A stretch of DNA of 64,000 nt from Planctomycetaceae bacterium (GCA_027487775.1 JAIYCY010000014.1:40028-104027); one strand, 5' to 3'; counted from the stretch's first letter, positions 28,139 through 37,483 are shown. The notes: generated by a model not told the origin, from the sequence alone. Made by a program: numbers and translations.

Positions 28139-29505
28139 CGACTGCCTCCCGACGCATCGACTGAATCCGCTCGCCCCACCCGTCGCTCGCGTGCGTCTCT
28201 TTCGAGGTATTCCAGGTAATCGCGTTGCGCTTCGCCGAGTGCCTCTGCAGGACTCTTTCGCTCGCGGAGCGCCTGCTCAACCGCCAATCCGAGCTTCAGG
28301 GTCAGCTGTGCGATCGAAGGCGTCTTCGGCGGATACATGACAGCATCCAGTTGCTGCGCGAAAGCGTTCTGCACCTGCATCCGCGCGAACGCTTCGCTCT
28401 CTCTAACGCTGCGCCGCGCCGGCACCTGGCCTGCATCCGACCACTCCACGCCATGATCCGACAAGAACCGGACGAATCGCCATGCCGCTTGACGTTCGCG
28501 TTCGCCGAGCCCCCGCCGCACCGACAACACATGTGAGTCCGCCAGCGTCCCGCGTTGCGGTCCCATTTGCGGAATCGCCGCCCCCACATACGGATGACCC
28601 TCAAGGCGTTTCAAATCTCCCAGCATGTAAATCCCGTCAAACACCATCCCCACGCGCCGCTGTCTAAATCCCACCCAACCCGCAACGCCACCTTCAGGAG
28701 ACGGCGCGACCTCATGCTTTCCAAACAAGCTCACCATCCACTCCAGCGCCGCGACGTTCCCCGCATCATCCAAAGTCGGCCGCCCGCGTTCGTCTTCCAA
28801 TCGCCCGCCAAATTGCGGCACGATCGTCATGAAGTTGTTTTGCCAGTGACTGATCGCAAATCCCCATGTCTCGACCACACCGTCCCCATCCACATCACTG
28901 CGCATCGCCCGCGCAAGCTCAATGAACTCCTCGCCCCGGGTCGGAATCCTTAGCGACCCATCCGGTTTCACCCAACCCGCTTCCCGCAGCATCTCCGCGT
29001 TGAGAAACATCCCCTGCGGCCAGACGTCGAGCGGCACGCCCAAAAGCGGTGCCTCTTTTCCTTCTTCCTCCCCGCGCGGTCTGGCACGATCCAACAGCGT
29101 CTTATCAATGTCCGAGAGCAACGCTTCATCGATCGGCCCGTCCGCGCGCACTTCGACTTCTTCCAAGAAACCCGCCCGCGCCATCCTTGTCATCATCCCC
29201 GACTGCACCACAAACACCTCAGGCCCACGATCATCCACCGCCGCCACCATCAGTTTGTTGTAGTACGTCCCCCAGGGCAGTCGCTGCATCATCACACGAA
29301 CGTCAGGGTTTTCTTCGTTGAATTTCCTCACGAGCCCCAACATCACGCGCCCGTCCGGGCCGGTAAAGCCGTTCCAAAATGTCAGTTCCACCACTTCGGC
29401 CGCGCCCGCGCCTAGTCCGCCCGCCCCGCGCGCACGCTCTCTCGCCGCGTACAACGTCACACACGCAGCCAGCAGTCCGACAAAGAGTAGCAGCGCTCGA
29501 TTCAA
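28135..29505 (-). CDS. ABC transporter sugar-binding protein (family 1 SBP)
   Basis: 456 residues with a TTG start preceded by GAGG at four bases. The N-terminus 'LLLFVGLLAACVTLY' contains a lipobox-like LAAC, so the protein may be lipid-anchored, although the hydrophobic stretch continues past the Cys and a plain anchor is possible. The mature part starts 'VELTFWNGFTGPDG', the standard opening of MalE-like extracellular solute-binding proteins, and later has 'GVPLDVWPQGMFLNAEMLREAG' and 'GMVFDGIYMLGDL', also typical. It overlaps the first permease by four bases. It lies 60 bp after the GH127 gene in the same operon. Confidence 0.9.
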   Translation of the reverse strand: MNRALLLFVGLLAACVTLYAARERARGAGGLGAGAAEVVELTFWNGFTGPDGRVMLGLVRKFNEENPDVRVMMQRLPWGTYYNKLMVAAVDDRGPEVFVVQSGMMTRMARAGFLEEVEVRADGPIDEALLSDIDKTLLDRARPRGEEEGKEAPLLGVPLDVWPQGMFLNAEMLREAGWVKPDGSLRIPTRGEEFIELARAMRSDVDGDGVVETWGFAISHWQNNFMTIVPQFGGRLEDERGRPTLDDAGNVAALEWMVSLFGKHEVAPSPEGGVAGWVGFRQRRVGMVFDGIYMLGDLKRLEGHPYVGAAIPQMGPQRGTLADSHVLSVRRGLGERERQAAWRFVRFLSDHGVEWSDAGQVPARRSVRESEAFARMQVQNAFAQQLDAVMYPPKTPSIAQLTLKLGLAVEQALRERKSPAEALGEAQRDYLEYLERDARERRVGRADSVDASGGSR

Positions 29506-29565
29506 GCAACCTCACTTGATCCGCTCATCGTTAGAATTTTTCGAACGACCCGCGACTGCAATCAT

Positions 29566-31485
29566 TCACGATTCACGCAACCAGACCACCATCTGACCCA
29601 CGCCCCGGTTCGCCCAGGCGTAGTACGGAACCCATCGGATCGTCACAGGCTCAGCTTTTGGCGCAACGGTCACATACAATCCCTTGGCCGCGCTGCATCT
29701 TCGAATGCCCCGCGCTTCCAGCATCATCACCCCGCCCAACAGTTTCGGCTTCCACTTCGCCTCCACCTTCGCCCGTCGCGGCAATTCCAGGGTTTCAACA
29801 GGCGACTTCACATCCGCCTCCTCCACGCAATACAAGATCGGCCCGCGCATCAAAGCCACCCGCCCCACATCGTGACGGACACGCACATCCGCATACACAC
29901 GTTCCACCGGCATCGGAAACGTAAGCTCCACGACATCCCCTGCCCCAACCTCGACCGAGGCATACCCCTTCACCACGCGCCCGCCACGCAGCGACACGCC
30001 GCGTCCGTTTAGCTTCATCACGGGTCTCCGACACCATCCCGGTATGCGCAGATTCAATCGGGCTTTCCCCTCACCCTCGATCGATAGCCGCACACGCTCA
30101 TCCCACGGATAATTCGTCGTCTGCCGAATTAAGAGCCCTTCATGCTCGATGATCGAATCCGCATAGAGGTTCACAGACACTTCACCCGGCGCGACCGAAT
30201 ACATGAAAGAACCCAGCGACGCCAGCAATCTCGCCACGTTCGGCGGACAGCATGCACATCCAAACCACGCCTGACGCTCCGCCGGGTAGGCCCGCTCGAA
30301 CCTCTGCCACTTCGGGTCTGTGGCCAGATAGTTCGCGTAAAAATAACTTCGTCCGTCCAGACTCACGCCCGGCAACACCGCATTGAACAACGCGCGTTCC
30401 ATCGCATCCGCATAACGTACGTCCCGGGTCAGGTTCATCAGCCGCGCGGCCACAAACATCAGAGAGATGTTTGCACACGTCTCGGCGTATGCACTTTCGT
30501 TTGGCAGATCAAAGTCATACGTAAAGCGCTCCCCATGTCGTGTCGAACCCACGCCGCCATTCACATACATTCGGCGGTCCACGCAACTGTCATACATCGC
30601 AAGACACGCCCGCTTCAGTGCCTCATCGCCTGTTGTCCACGCCACGTCCACCACGCCAGCCAGGAGATAGAGCGCCCGCACGCTGTGCCCCTCGATGTCC
30701 CGCTGCTCGCGAATAGGCGCGTGCGCTTGATAGTAGTCGTATCGCAATCCATGAAAGTCCGCGCCATGCGGCTTCTCGTTCCGGGCCTCGCTCTCGGCAT
30801 CGAAAAAGTGCGGCGTTGTCCCCCGCGCGTCGATGAAGAACTCGGCCAGCTTTAAGTGCCGTTCATCCCCGGTCTGTCGATACAGCCGCATGAGCGCAAG
30901 CTCGATCTCGGGATGCCCGTCATACCCGCGTTTTTGCCCCGGTCCATTTCCAAAGACGCCTGCGATGTGCTCCACATAACGCAGCATCACGTCGAGCAGC
31001 GATCGTTTACCCGTCGCCCGCTCATACGCCACCGCCGCCTCGATCAGATGCCCGGCGCAGTAAAGCTCGTGCTGATCTCGAAGGTTCGTAAACACGCGTT
31101 CTGGTATCACCGCCTGAAAAAAGCTGTTGAAGTAACCGTCTGCACGTTGCGTCGCGGAGATATCGCTGATCACCGCATCGATCCGCGCTTCGAGATCGGC
31201 GTCCCGCCTTTGCATCAACGCGTACGACGCAGACTCGATCCACTTGCCGATGTCCGAATCCCAAAACTCGTGCGGCCTGGGATGGTCGCTGCCTTCGCGA
31301 AAGACCAATCGCATCGCGTCGAGTCGACCGGTCAGTTTCAGTTGTTCGTACTGCTGCTCGATCGAGTGTCCGATCACCACCCGCTGTCGATCTCCCAGCA
31401 ATCCGTCCCCCAAACGCACGCGCGAAACAGCAGCACACCCAAGCCCCGCGAATCCCCTGGAAATTCGAGCACGCTTAGCCTTCAT
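29566..31485 (-). CDS. GH127 beta-L-arabinofuranosidase
   Basis: 639 residues with GGAGG before the ATG. The protein matches the DUF1680/GH127 (alpha/alpha)6-barrel family: 'YCAGHLIEAAVAYERATGK', 'YDGHPEIELALMRLYRQTGD', and a zinc-thiolate active site. By alignment with HypBA1, Glu335 and Cys337 ('YAETCANI') plus Cys412 and Cys413 ('FGCACCPPN') correspond to its Glu338, Cys340, Cys417 and Cys418, with Cys412 as nucleophile. All four residues are present. A weak hydrophobic N-terminus ('GFAGLGCAAV') might be a signal or anchor, but a cytoplasmic location is as likely. Beta-L-arabinofuranosides occur in some pectins and in plant extensin/AGP glycans, so this gene broadens the arabinose linkages the operon can handle. 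The zinc-ribbon gene lies 40 bp upstream. Confidence 0.92.
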   Translation of the reverse strand: MKAKRARISRGFAGLGCAAVSRVRLGDGLLGDRQRVVIGHSIEQQYEQLKLTGRLDAMRLVFREGSDHPRPHEFWDSDIGKWIESASYALMQRRDADLEARIDAVISDISATQRADGYFNSFFQAVIPERVFTNLRDQHELYCAGHLIEAAVAYERATGKRSLLDVMLRYVEHIAGVFGNGPGQKRGYDGHPEIELALMRLYRQTGDERHLKLAEFFIDARGTTPHFFDAESEARNEKPHGADFHGLRYDYYQAHAPIREQRDIEGHSVRALYLLAGVVDVAWTTGDEALKRACLAMYDSCVDRRMYVNGGVGSTRHGERFTYDFDLPNESAYAETCANISLMFVAARLMNLTRDVRYADAMERALFNAVLPGVSLDGRSYFYANYLATDPKWQRFERAYPAERQAWFGCACCPPNVARLLASLGSFMYSVAPGEVSVNLYADSIIEHEGLLIRQTTNYPWDERVRLSIEGEGKARLNLRIPGWCRRPVMKLNGRGVSLRGGRVVKGYASVEVGAGDVVELTFPMPVERVYADVRVRHDVGRVALMRGPILYCVEEADVKSPVETLELPRRAKVEAKWKPKLLGGVMMLEARGIRRCSAAKGLYVTVAPKAEPVTIRWVPYYAWANRGVGQMVVWLRES

Positions 31486-31525
31486 GTTGCCCTCCAGACA
31501 CTCTGTTCAATCTCACGATTTCGAT

Positions 31526-31852
31526 TCAGTCACTGGCGTTTGGATCTGTCACAATCTCCGCATCCCATCGTTTTTCCGGGGCGGGGCATATCGACTCACG
31601 CACCCACGTTCGCACGCCGACCAGGCATCCGCAATGTCGGCACGTTGTGCCCGAGTAGACAAGCGCCGGGCACGACGCACACACACTGAGTCGCGCCGCC
31701 CGGGTCGCTGTGCTCGCACGATGCGCGCTCGGGTTTGCCCGCAGATACTCGAGGAGGATTCGCTCCGCCTCCGCCTCGGGCAGATGCGTCGTCATGTGCT
31801 TCTGACATCCCGGGCAATCGTGCGAACTGTGTCTGTCATCGCGTTCGTTCAT
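31526..31852 (-). CDS. Small Cys-rich zinc-ribbon-like protein (DUF6171-like)
   Basis: 108 residues. A CPGC motif near the N-terminus is followed by a C-terminal ribbon '[25 protein letters not shown]', giving two CxxC pairs plus further cysteines that should bind zinc. The 'SCPALxxGTTCxxCGC' arrangement resembles small proteins grouped as DUF6171; that match is from memory and tentative. The ATG overlaps the stop of the GH51 gene as ATGA, so translation is coupled. It sits between two arabinosidase genes, an odd place for such a protein. A regulatory, chaperone or redox role is possible, but nothing in the sequence decides this. Confidence 0.7.
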   Translation of the reverse strand: MNERDDRHSSHDCPGCQKHMTTHLPEAEAERILLEYLRANPSAHRASTATRAARLSVCASCPALVYSGTTCRHCGCLVGVRTWVRESICPAPEKRWDAEIVTDPNASD

Positions 31853-33336
31853 CTCACTTCCAACACGACGACGCTGTGCGCCGGCAACTTCACCTTCAGA
31901 CCGGAACCGATCACGGTTGCACCGGAAAACGCTTCGGGCTTGACCACATCGGACGCGGTGAACGTGTTGTGCGCATCGAGCGATGCGCCCGCCAGCACCC
32001 GGCCGCGCACTTCCTTCACAGATCCGCCGCGGATATCCACATGGAGCTCTGCCTCATCCGCATGATGCATGTTGGCAAGGTTCAGTCGCACCACGCCATC
32101 GGTTCCGCGCGTGGCCGTCGCGCTGATCTGCTCCAGACGATTTTCACCCTCGCCGTACTCGACTGTTTTAAGGTGGCCGTCCAGGAGCGTTGCGTCCTGA
32201 TTTTTCTTCATCATTTCAAAGACGTGATAGGTCGGCGTGAGCAGCATTTTGGCTCCTTCGGTCAGCGCCATCGCCTGCAGCACGTTGATGGTTTGCGCGA
32301 TGTTGGCCATATGAAGTCGATCCGCATGTCGATGAAACACGTTCAGCGAAAGCGCCGCCACGAGGGCATCTCGAATCGTGTTCTGCTGATACAAAAATCC
32401 GGGATTGGTTCCGGGTTCGACATCGAACCACGTCCCCCACTCGTCCATGATCAGGCCGATCCGCTTCTTCGGATCGAACCGATCCATCTGCCCTTTGGTC
32501 CGAACGATGAAGCCTTCAATATCGGCGGCCTTCTTGAGGGTCAGTTGATGGTCCGCCACACCGAACTGCGTCGCCGAGCCTTTCTTTTGCCATGTTCCCG
32601 GGACGGTGTAGTAGTGGACGCTCATCCCGTCCATATGCGGATGACAATGCTGCAGCAGCACTTGGTTCCAATCTTCCCAGTATCCGCACGCGACCTTGTA
32701 CAGTTTTTCGTTGGGCGTGAAGTGACGGCAGTATCCCGCGTACTGCCGATACAGATCGCAGTAGTACTCCACGCGCATGTTTCCGCCGCAGCCCCAGTTC
32801 TCGTTCCCCACGCCCCAATACTTCAATCGCCAGGGCTTCTCACGACCATTCGACTGGCGCAGGCGCGACATGGGGCTCTCGCCCGGCATGGTGATGTACT
32901 CAAGCCACTCTGCCATCTCGCGAACTGTTCCGCTTCCCACGTTCCCTGCGACATAGGGTTCGCACACGCGATCAGGCGTTGAGAGTTGCTCGCATAGATC
33001 CAAAAACTCGTGCGTCCCGACGCTGTTGTCCTCGGTGGTGCCGCCCCAATGCACGTTGATCATGCTCGGACGCGATGCCTTCGGACCGATCCCGTCCCGC
33101 CAGTGATACGTATCTGCAAAACATCCGCCCGGCCAGCGGAGATTGGGGATGTCCAGTTCGCGCAGCGCGTGCACCAAATCCTTCCGAAACCCGCGCACGT
33201 TCGGAATGGGCGAGTCATGCCCGACCCACAAACCGTCATAAATGCACCGACCCAAATGCTCGGCAAAATGCCCATACACATGTCGCGAAATCACATGCGA
33301 CGAAACATCCAACTGCACGATGAACTGATGACTCAC
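31849..33336 (-). CDS. GH51 alpha-L-arabinofuranosidase
   Basis: 495 residues from a GTG at 33336, chosen because GGAGGG lies eight bases upstream and the product then starts '[22 protein letters not shown]', the usual beginning of intracellular GH51 enzymes. The frame is open further upstream, but that extension looks non-coding. Catalytic residues: acid/base Glu179 in 'WGVGNENWG' and nucleophile Glu299 in '[10 protein letters not shown]'. '[15 protein letters not shown]' is also family-typical. No signal peptide is present, so it acts in the cytoplasm on imported arabino-oligosaccharides. It is the first gene of the putative arabinan operon, downstream of a long AT-rich promoter region. Confidence 0.95.
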   Translation of the reverse strand: MSHQFIVQLDVSSHVISRHVYGHFAEHLGRCIYDGLWVGHDSPIPNVRGFRKDLVHALRELDIPNLRWPGGCFADTYHWRDGIGPKASRPSMINVHWGGTTEDNSVGTHEFLDLCEQLSTPDRVCEPYVAGNVGSGTVREMAEWLEYITMPGESPMSRLRQSNGREKPWRLKYWGVGNENWGCGGNMRVEYYCDLYRQYAGYCRHFTPNEKLYKVACGYWEDWNQVLLQHCHPHMDGMSVHYYTVPGTWQKKGSATQFGVADHQLTLKKAADIEGFIVRTKGQMDRFDPKKRIGLIMDEWGTWFDVEPGTNPGFLYQQNTIRDALVAALSLNVFHRHADRLHMANIAQTINVLQAMALTEGAKMLLTPTYHVFEMMKKNQDATLLDGHLKTVEYGEGENRLEQISATATRGTDGVVRLNLANMHHADEAELHVDIRGGSVKEVRGRVLAGASLDAHNTFTASDVVKPEAFSGATVIGSGLKVKLPAHSVVVLEVR

Positions 33337-33654
33337 AACCCTTGCCCTCCGCGCGCCCGCCGATCCTGACAAGGCCCGGCACGCGCAACGATGCACCGAA
33401 CACCACTCACCATCACGCCCGCTGCACACCACAAGGCCTGCAACCACCCGGACGCAATCGCTTTCCCCTCACTGATCACCCGCACCAGCATACCCGCATT
33501 TTCCATGATGTCACACGACCATTTCAGAATCATATTTCATGACCAAAAGCAAATCTAAATTCATGTTTTGTAGACTCTTATGCCAGTGCGATAGCACCAC
33601 AATTCCCAAGATCTCTCAGGCCCGATCGACGGATCGGTCAATGGCAAAACAGAA
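33337..33654 (-). promoter_or_regulatory. Upstream region of the arabinan operon
   Basis: About 320 bp without a gene. The part at 33500-33600 is clearly AT-richer than its surroundings, as expected for a promoter firing leftwards into the GH51 gene. No unambiguous -35/-10 pair or operator palindrome was identified by eye. Confidence 0.45.
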
Positions 33655-33688
33655 TCCGCCCGCAGGCACATAAGCACCTGCGGGCGGA
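33655..33688 (-). terminator. Intrinsic terminator after the 255-residue PEP-CTERM gene
   Basis: A perfect 12-bp inverted repeat (tccgcccgcagg at 33655-33666 and cctgcgggcgga at 33677-33688, 10-base loop) lies 87 bp downstream of the stop at 33776. On the - strand it is followed by TTCTGTTTTG, a T-rich stretch. Confidence 0.8.
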
Positions 33689-33775
33689 GCGTTGATTGAG
33701 AGGATTTGACGGATCGATCACCGGCTCAAGCGACGCGAGCGACAGATCGCAAGTCGGGCGGTGAACCGATCAGCT

Positions 33776-34543
33776 TCATCGACGCCGACGGGTCGCAAGA
33801 AGACCCGCACCCGCGAGGAGGCCAAGAGTCGTCGGCTCGGGAACGTAAGTGACCGTTACAGTCAACTCCTCAACGGCCAAACCATCATCAGAACCAGCTG
33901 CATCGAAGTCATTCCATCGAATCCAAACAGAACTACCTGGGTCAATGCTAAGTCCGGTGAGCGTGCTGGCCACCGCAACCCGGTTGAAGATGCTGTTACC
34001 GTTCAACGCACCTGTAGTGCCAGTCGAAATAGGCGCCACGAAGTCAAGTGCATTTAGATCAGTCCAGGTCCCTGATGTAAGGGATGTTGCATTCGTGCTG
34101 AATTGGAAGTCGAGACGATCGAATCGACCCGTAGCACCTAAACGCCATTGCTCGCCCGTGTATTCGATCCGAATCGAACCGATAAACTTGTTGTACGGGG
34201 CGACGCTGTCGTTCTTGAGTTGTGCTCCGATTGTTGGAATCAAATTTCCACTTCGAAGACCGCCCAGAGCGCGATCGGTCGAAAGATTCGCACCAAAACT
34301 ATACGTATTGCCAGCGGAATCAGATCCAGTCCCTGCTGCATACGTCGTATTCGCATTGGACCCCGCTTCAGAGAAGAACCATCCGGTGGGCAGAGTCGTA
34401 TTGGTGGTTCCGCTATTCGCCAGCGAGTTAAAATCCTGAAAAACCGATGGTGCAGCGTTCGTGAAGGTCACCGCTGCGCCCGCAGCGCTGGCGAGGATCG
34501 TGGACGAGGCGACGGCGACTGCGAGCGTATTCATTCGAAGCAT
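33776..34543 (-). CDS. PEP-CTERM sorted secreted protein, function unknown
   Basis: 255 residues from the ATG at 34543, preferred over an upstream start because AGGGAG precedes it and the product then begins with a proper signal peptide ('NTLAVAVASSTILASAAGAA'). The mature region is a predicted beta-sandwich of about 200 residues ('VFQDFNSLANSGTTNTTLPTG', 'WFFSEAGSNANTTYAAGTG', 'WIRWNDFDAAGSDDGLAVEEL'), a pattern common in PEP-CTERM proteins with no known activity. The tail is VPEPTTLGLLAGAGLLATRRRR, complete. It is transcribed alone: a strong terminator lies downstream and a divergent gene upstream. A role in the exopolysaccharide/exosortase-associated surface layer is the family expectation. 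Confidence 0.85.
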   Translation of the reverse strand: MLRMNTLAVAVASSTILASAAGAAVTFTNAAPSVFQDFNSLANSGTTNTTLPTGWFFSEAGSNANTTYAAGTGSDSAGNTYSFGANLSTDRALGGLRSGNLIPTIGAQLKNDSVAPYNKFIGSIRIEYTGEQWRLGATGRFDRLDFQFSTNATSLTSGTWTDLNALDFVAPISTGTTGALNGNSIFNRVAVASTLTGLSIDPGSSVWIRWNDFDAAGSDDGLAVEELTVTVTYVPEPTTLGLLAGAGLLATRRRR

Positions 34544-35012
34544 GTGTTCTCCCTGAGTATCGTTCGGCCCCACCAACCATCCCCCATCGGACACCCCCAA
34601 AACACGACCGCCGTGCCGGAATCGTCCGAATAGGTCACTACCGAAGCAATACAATAACAGCAAGATCGCCACATTTTCCAGCCAAATCACACGAAACAGC
34701 GCGAAGATTGCGCTAAGATGACGCAAACCATTTGTTGTCATGATTTTACAGGCAGAGTGGCCGCAGCCATTTCAACAAGAATTGACACAGAACCATCATT
34801 ATACGGCACCACACTTGTGACACGAGCCAATGATTCGCCGCCTCCTCATTCTAGCAGGCTTGCCCATTTTCAATTTGACCTCGCTCGTCTCGAATCCGAC
34901 CTCTTAACTGCCCACGTCATGCCCATGATGGGCTGACACAAACCAAGGACCCGCGAGCGATTGATTCGATTGACTGATCGACACTCGCGTGTCCGAATCG
35001 GAGAGCAGAGCG
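34544..35012. promoter_or_regulatory. Divergent promoter region (469 bp)
   Basis: This gap separates the leftward PEP-CTERM gene from the rightward RTX-calpain gene. It is AT-richer than its flanks, especially around 34650-34810, consistent with two divergent promoters. No gene and no clear operator were seen. An SD-like GGAGAG precedes the ATG at 35013. Confidence 0.4.
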
Positions 35013-37286
35013 ATGCCCAGCAAGACGTCCGCCCGATCGAAGAGCCACCCCATCCGCCGAGCGTCGTCTGCAGTCATCGACCGACTCGAAGAGCGCCGGC
35101 TGCTCTCCGCGACGATCGTGTCCGGTTCGCTCAAGATCGGCACTGGCCTGTGGATCAACATCACCGGCACGGACGCGAACGAGTCGTTCACGATCAACCG
35201 CCTGAATGCCACCACGTTCCAGGTCACAGAATCGACAAGTGGGTTTTCGACGACGCGTACCGGCAAACTGATGGGCGTTCGCATGGTGGGCGGCGGGGGC
35301 GATGACACCGTCCGCGCCGACGCATCGGTGATGGCGGTCAACGTGCGTTTCCACGGCCTGGCCGGGAATGATCTATTTTATGGCGGCACGGGGAACGACT
35401 TCTTTGAAGGTGGGGATGGCGACGATCACGCCTACGCGGCTGCGGGCAATGACACGCTGCTTGGTGGCAACGGGAACGACACGCTCCGCGGCGAACTCGG
35501 CAACGATTCCATCAACGGCGATGCGGGCAACGACCTCATCTATGCCGGCGACGGTAACGACCGCGCCGACGGCGGCGCGGACAACGATCTCCTCGACGGC
35601 GACGCCGGCCTCGACACGCTCCTCGGCAACGTCGGCAACGACACACTCCATGGCGACGACGGCAACGATCTCCTCGACGGCAGTCGCGGAAATGACTTGA
35701 TCTACGGAGGCGCCGGCAATGACGGCCTCACCGGAGGCGTCGCGCTTGCCGTCCTCGGCGACGACGACCACGACACACTCTACGGCGATTCGGGGAACGA
35801 CATCATCTCCGGACTTCGTGGAAACGACCTCCTCTACGGCGACGACGGCAACGACACGCTCGATGCAGGCCTCGGCAATGACACCGTTTACGGCGGTGCG
35901 GACGACGATCGCGCGCTCGGTGACCTCGGCACGGATCTCATGTACGGCGACTTCGGATTCGATCTCATCACCTACGGAACGCGCGCCACGCCCGTCGTCA
36001 TCAACCTCAACTCCTCCGACAGCATCAACGGCGCAGCCGGCGAACTCGACACGCTCTACGACTTCGAAGCCGCCGAAGGTGGCAGCAGCCACGACACCAT
36101 CACCGGCAACGATCAAGGCAACCGACTGCTCGGCAACGCCGGACATGACACGATCCACGGCCTCGGCGGAAACGACACCCTTTTCGGTCACGCCGGCAAC
36201 GATTCGCTCGTAGGTGGCAGCGACGCTGACCGCATGTACGGCGGTAACGATCACGACCATCTCGCAGGCGAGGCAGGCGAAGACTTCCTCGACGGTCAGG
36301 CGGGCAACGATCACCTCCTCGGCGGCGACAATCGAGATACGCTCATCGCCATCGGCGGCGGTGCACTGGACTCACTGACAGGCGGCGCGGGCCTCGACAG
36401 CTTCTGGCTTGACTCCAACGTGACCGAGACGATCTCCGACCTATCAAGTGAGGAAGCTTCTGCACGTGCCGAGCATCGCGTTGGCAGCTTCGTCAACAAC
36501 GGTCGACTGGCCGTCAGCAAGGAGCTGCTCGGTCAAAACCTCACCGATCCGACAAGCGCTGGGACGAAGCGAAACTTCAAACACCTCCCACTCTTCAGCT
36601 CCGCCGGTCCGAGCCGCGACGACATCAATCAAGGACAGACCGGCGACTGTTGGTACCTCGCCACGCTCAGTGCCGTCGCGGGCGTAAACCCGGAGGCCAT
36701 CCGACAGATGGTCACCGACCTCGGCGACGGAACCTACGCCGTCCGCTTCTTCAGCAACAACACACCGCAATATGTACGCGTGGATGCCGACCTCCACACC
36801 TACACGTGGAGCACAACGCAGCTTTACAACGTCTCTCTCGGTGCCGAGAACAGCACCTGGGCACCGCTGGTCGAAAAGGCGCTCGCCTGGGTGCGCGGAA
36901 GCAAACTCGGAACCTATGCCACGCTCAACGGCGGATGGATGAGCGAAGCCTTCAACCGACTCGGCTTCACACCGACCACGCACTCACGCAGCACCTACAG
37001 CACCCCCAACGCGTTGATCGCCGCCGTCCAGGCCGATCTCGCCGCCGGACGCGCTGTCACCACCGGGTTCCTCTCGGTTCCCGCAGGCTCGGGCCTCGTC
37101 GCGAGTCACGCCTACACCGTCGACTCACTGGTCAACAACGGCGACGGCACATTCTCTGTTCGCCTGCGAAACCCCTGGGGCACCGACGGCCTGAGCTCCA
37201 TCGACGGATCCAACGACGGCTACGTCACCATCAGCGCCACAACCTTCTTCAGCGCCGCAGTTCAAACCACCAGCGCCGTGGTATGA
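35013..37286 (+). CDS. RTX-repeat protein fused to a calpain-type (C2) cysteine protease
   Basis: 757 residues from the ATG at 35013, preceded by GGAGAG; a GTG eight codons upstream is less likely. The N-terminus carries a LEPR-XLL type motif ('DRLEERRLLSATI'). About residues 110-480 are calcium-binding RTX nonapeptides (GGxGNDxLxG), roughly three dozen. The C-terminal 230 residues form a calpain-like papain fold with a complete triad: Cys546 in 'GQTGDCWYLA', His699 in 'ASHAYTV' and Asn720 in 'LRNPWG'. The architecture suggests an exported, calcium-dependent protease whose repeats fold once calcium is met outside the cell. There is no PEP-CTERM tag. The last codons overlap the first unit of a 20-bp tandem array. 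Substrate is unknown. Confidence 0.9.
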   Translation: MPSKTSARSKSHPIRRASSAVIDRLEERRLLSATIVSGSLKIGTGLWINITGTDANESFTINRLNATTFQVTESTSGFSTTRTGKLMGVRMVGGGGDDTVRADASVMAVNVRFHGLAGNDLFYGGTGNDFFEGGDGDDHAYAAAGNDTLLGGNGNDTLRGELGNDSINGDAGNDLIYAGDGNDRADGGADNDLLDGDAGLDTLLGNVGNDTLHGDDGNDLLDGSRGNDLIYGGAGNDGLTGGVALAVLGDDDHDTLYGDSGNDIISGLRGNDLLYGDDGNDTLDAGLGNDTVYGGADDDRALGDLGTDLMYGDFGFDLITYGTRATPVVINLNSSDSINGAAGELDTLYDFEAAEGGSSHDTITGNDQGNRLLGNAGHDTIHGLGGNDTLFGHAGNDSLVGGSDADRMYGGNDHDHLAGEAGEDFLDGQAGNDHLLGGDNRDTLIAIGGGALDSLTGGAGLDSFWLDSNVTETISDLSSEEASARAEHRVGSFVNNGRLAVSKELLGQNLTDPTSAGTKRNFKHLPLFSSAGPSRDDINQGQTGDCWYLATLSAVAGVNPEAIRQMVTDLGDGTYAVRFFSNNTPQYVRVDADLHTYTWSTTQLYNVSLGAENSTWAPLVEKALAWVRGSKLGTYATLNGGWMSEAFNRLGFTPTTHSRSTYSTPNALIAAVQADLAAGRAVTTGFLSVPAGSGLVASHAYTVDSLVNNGDGTFSVRLRNPWGTDGLSSIDGSNDGYVTISATTFFSAAVQTTSAVV

Positions 37287-37367
37287 CCACCAGCACCGCG
37301 GTATGACCACCAGCACCGCCGCATGACCACCAGCACCGTGGTATGACCACCAGTACCGCGGTATGAC
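37268..37367. repeat. Five 20-bp tandem repeats duplicating the 3' end of the RTX-calpain gene
   Basis: Five contiguous units (37268, 37288, 37308, 37328 and 37348 onward) of the form caccagcaccgcggtatgac with one to three substitutions each. The first unit contains the last codons and the TGA stop (37284-37286) of the upstream gene, so copies 2-5 are duplicated gene end. The 20-bp period does not preserve frame, but the stop in unit 1 shields the protein. There are no spacers, so it is not CRISPR. Confidence 0.9.
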
Positions 37368-37443
37368 CACACCAACGCAGCCGCCCGATCCTCAATCAAC
37401 AAGAGACGGGCGGCGCTCGACGAAACTCCCTTCCCCTTGGTCC

Positions 37444-37483
37444 GCGTCGTCGGTGTACTTTCCACATCGACGACGCTTTTTTT
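37444..37483 (+). terminator. Intrinsic terminator of the RTX-calpain gene
   Basis: A perfect 9-bp inverted repeat (gcgtcgtcg at 37444-37452 and cgacgacgc at 37468-37476) is directly followed by seven T residues. It is 157 bp past the stop codon and also downstream of the tandem array. An additional 8-bp inverted repeat (gccgcccg/cgggcggc, 37380-37414) lies just before it. Confidence 0.88.

Noticed and set aside
35373..36314. Open frame of 313 codons on the - strand with repeated 'VVA' and 'AVE' patterns
   Set aside because: It mirrors the RTX repeat codons of the + strand gene and has no independent signal.
37268..37367. CRISPR-like array
   Set aside because: The 20-bp units are directly adjacent with no unique spacers, and the first unit is the coding end of the upstream gene.
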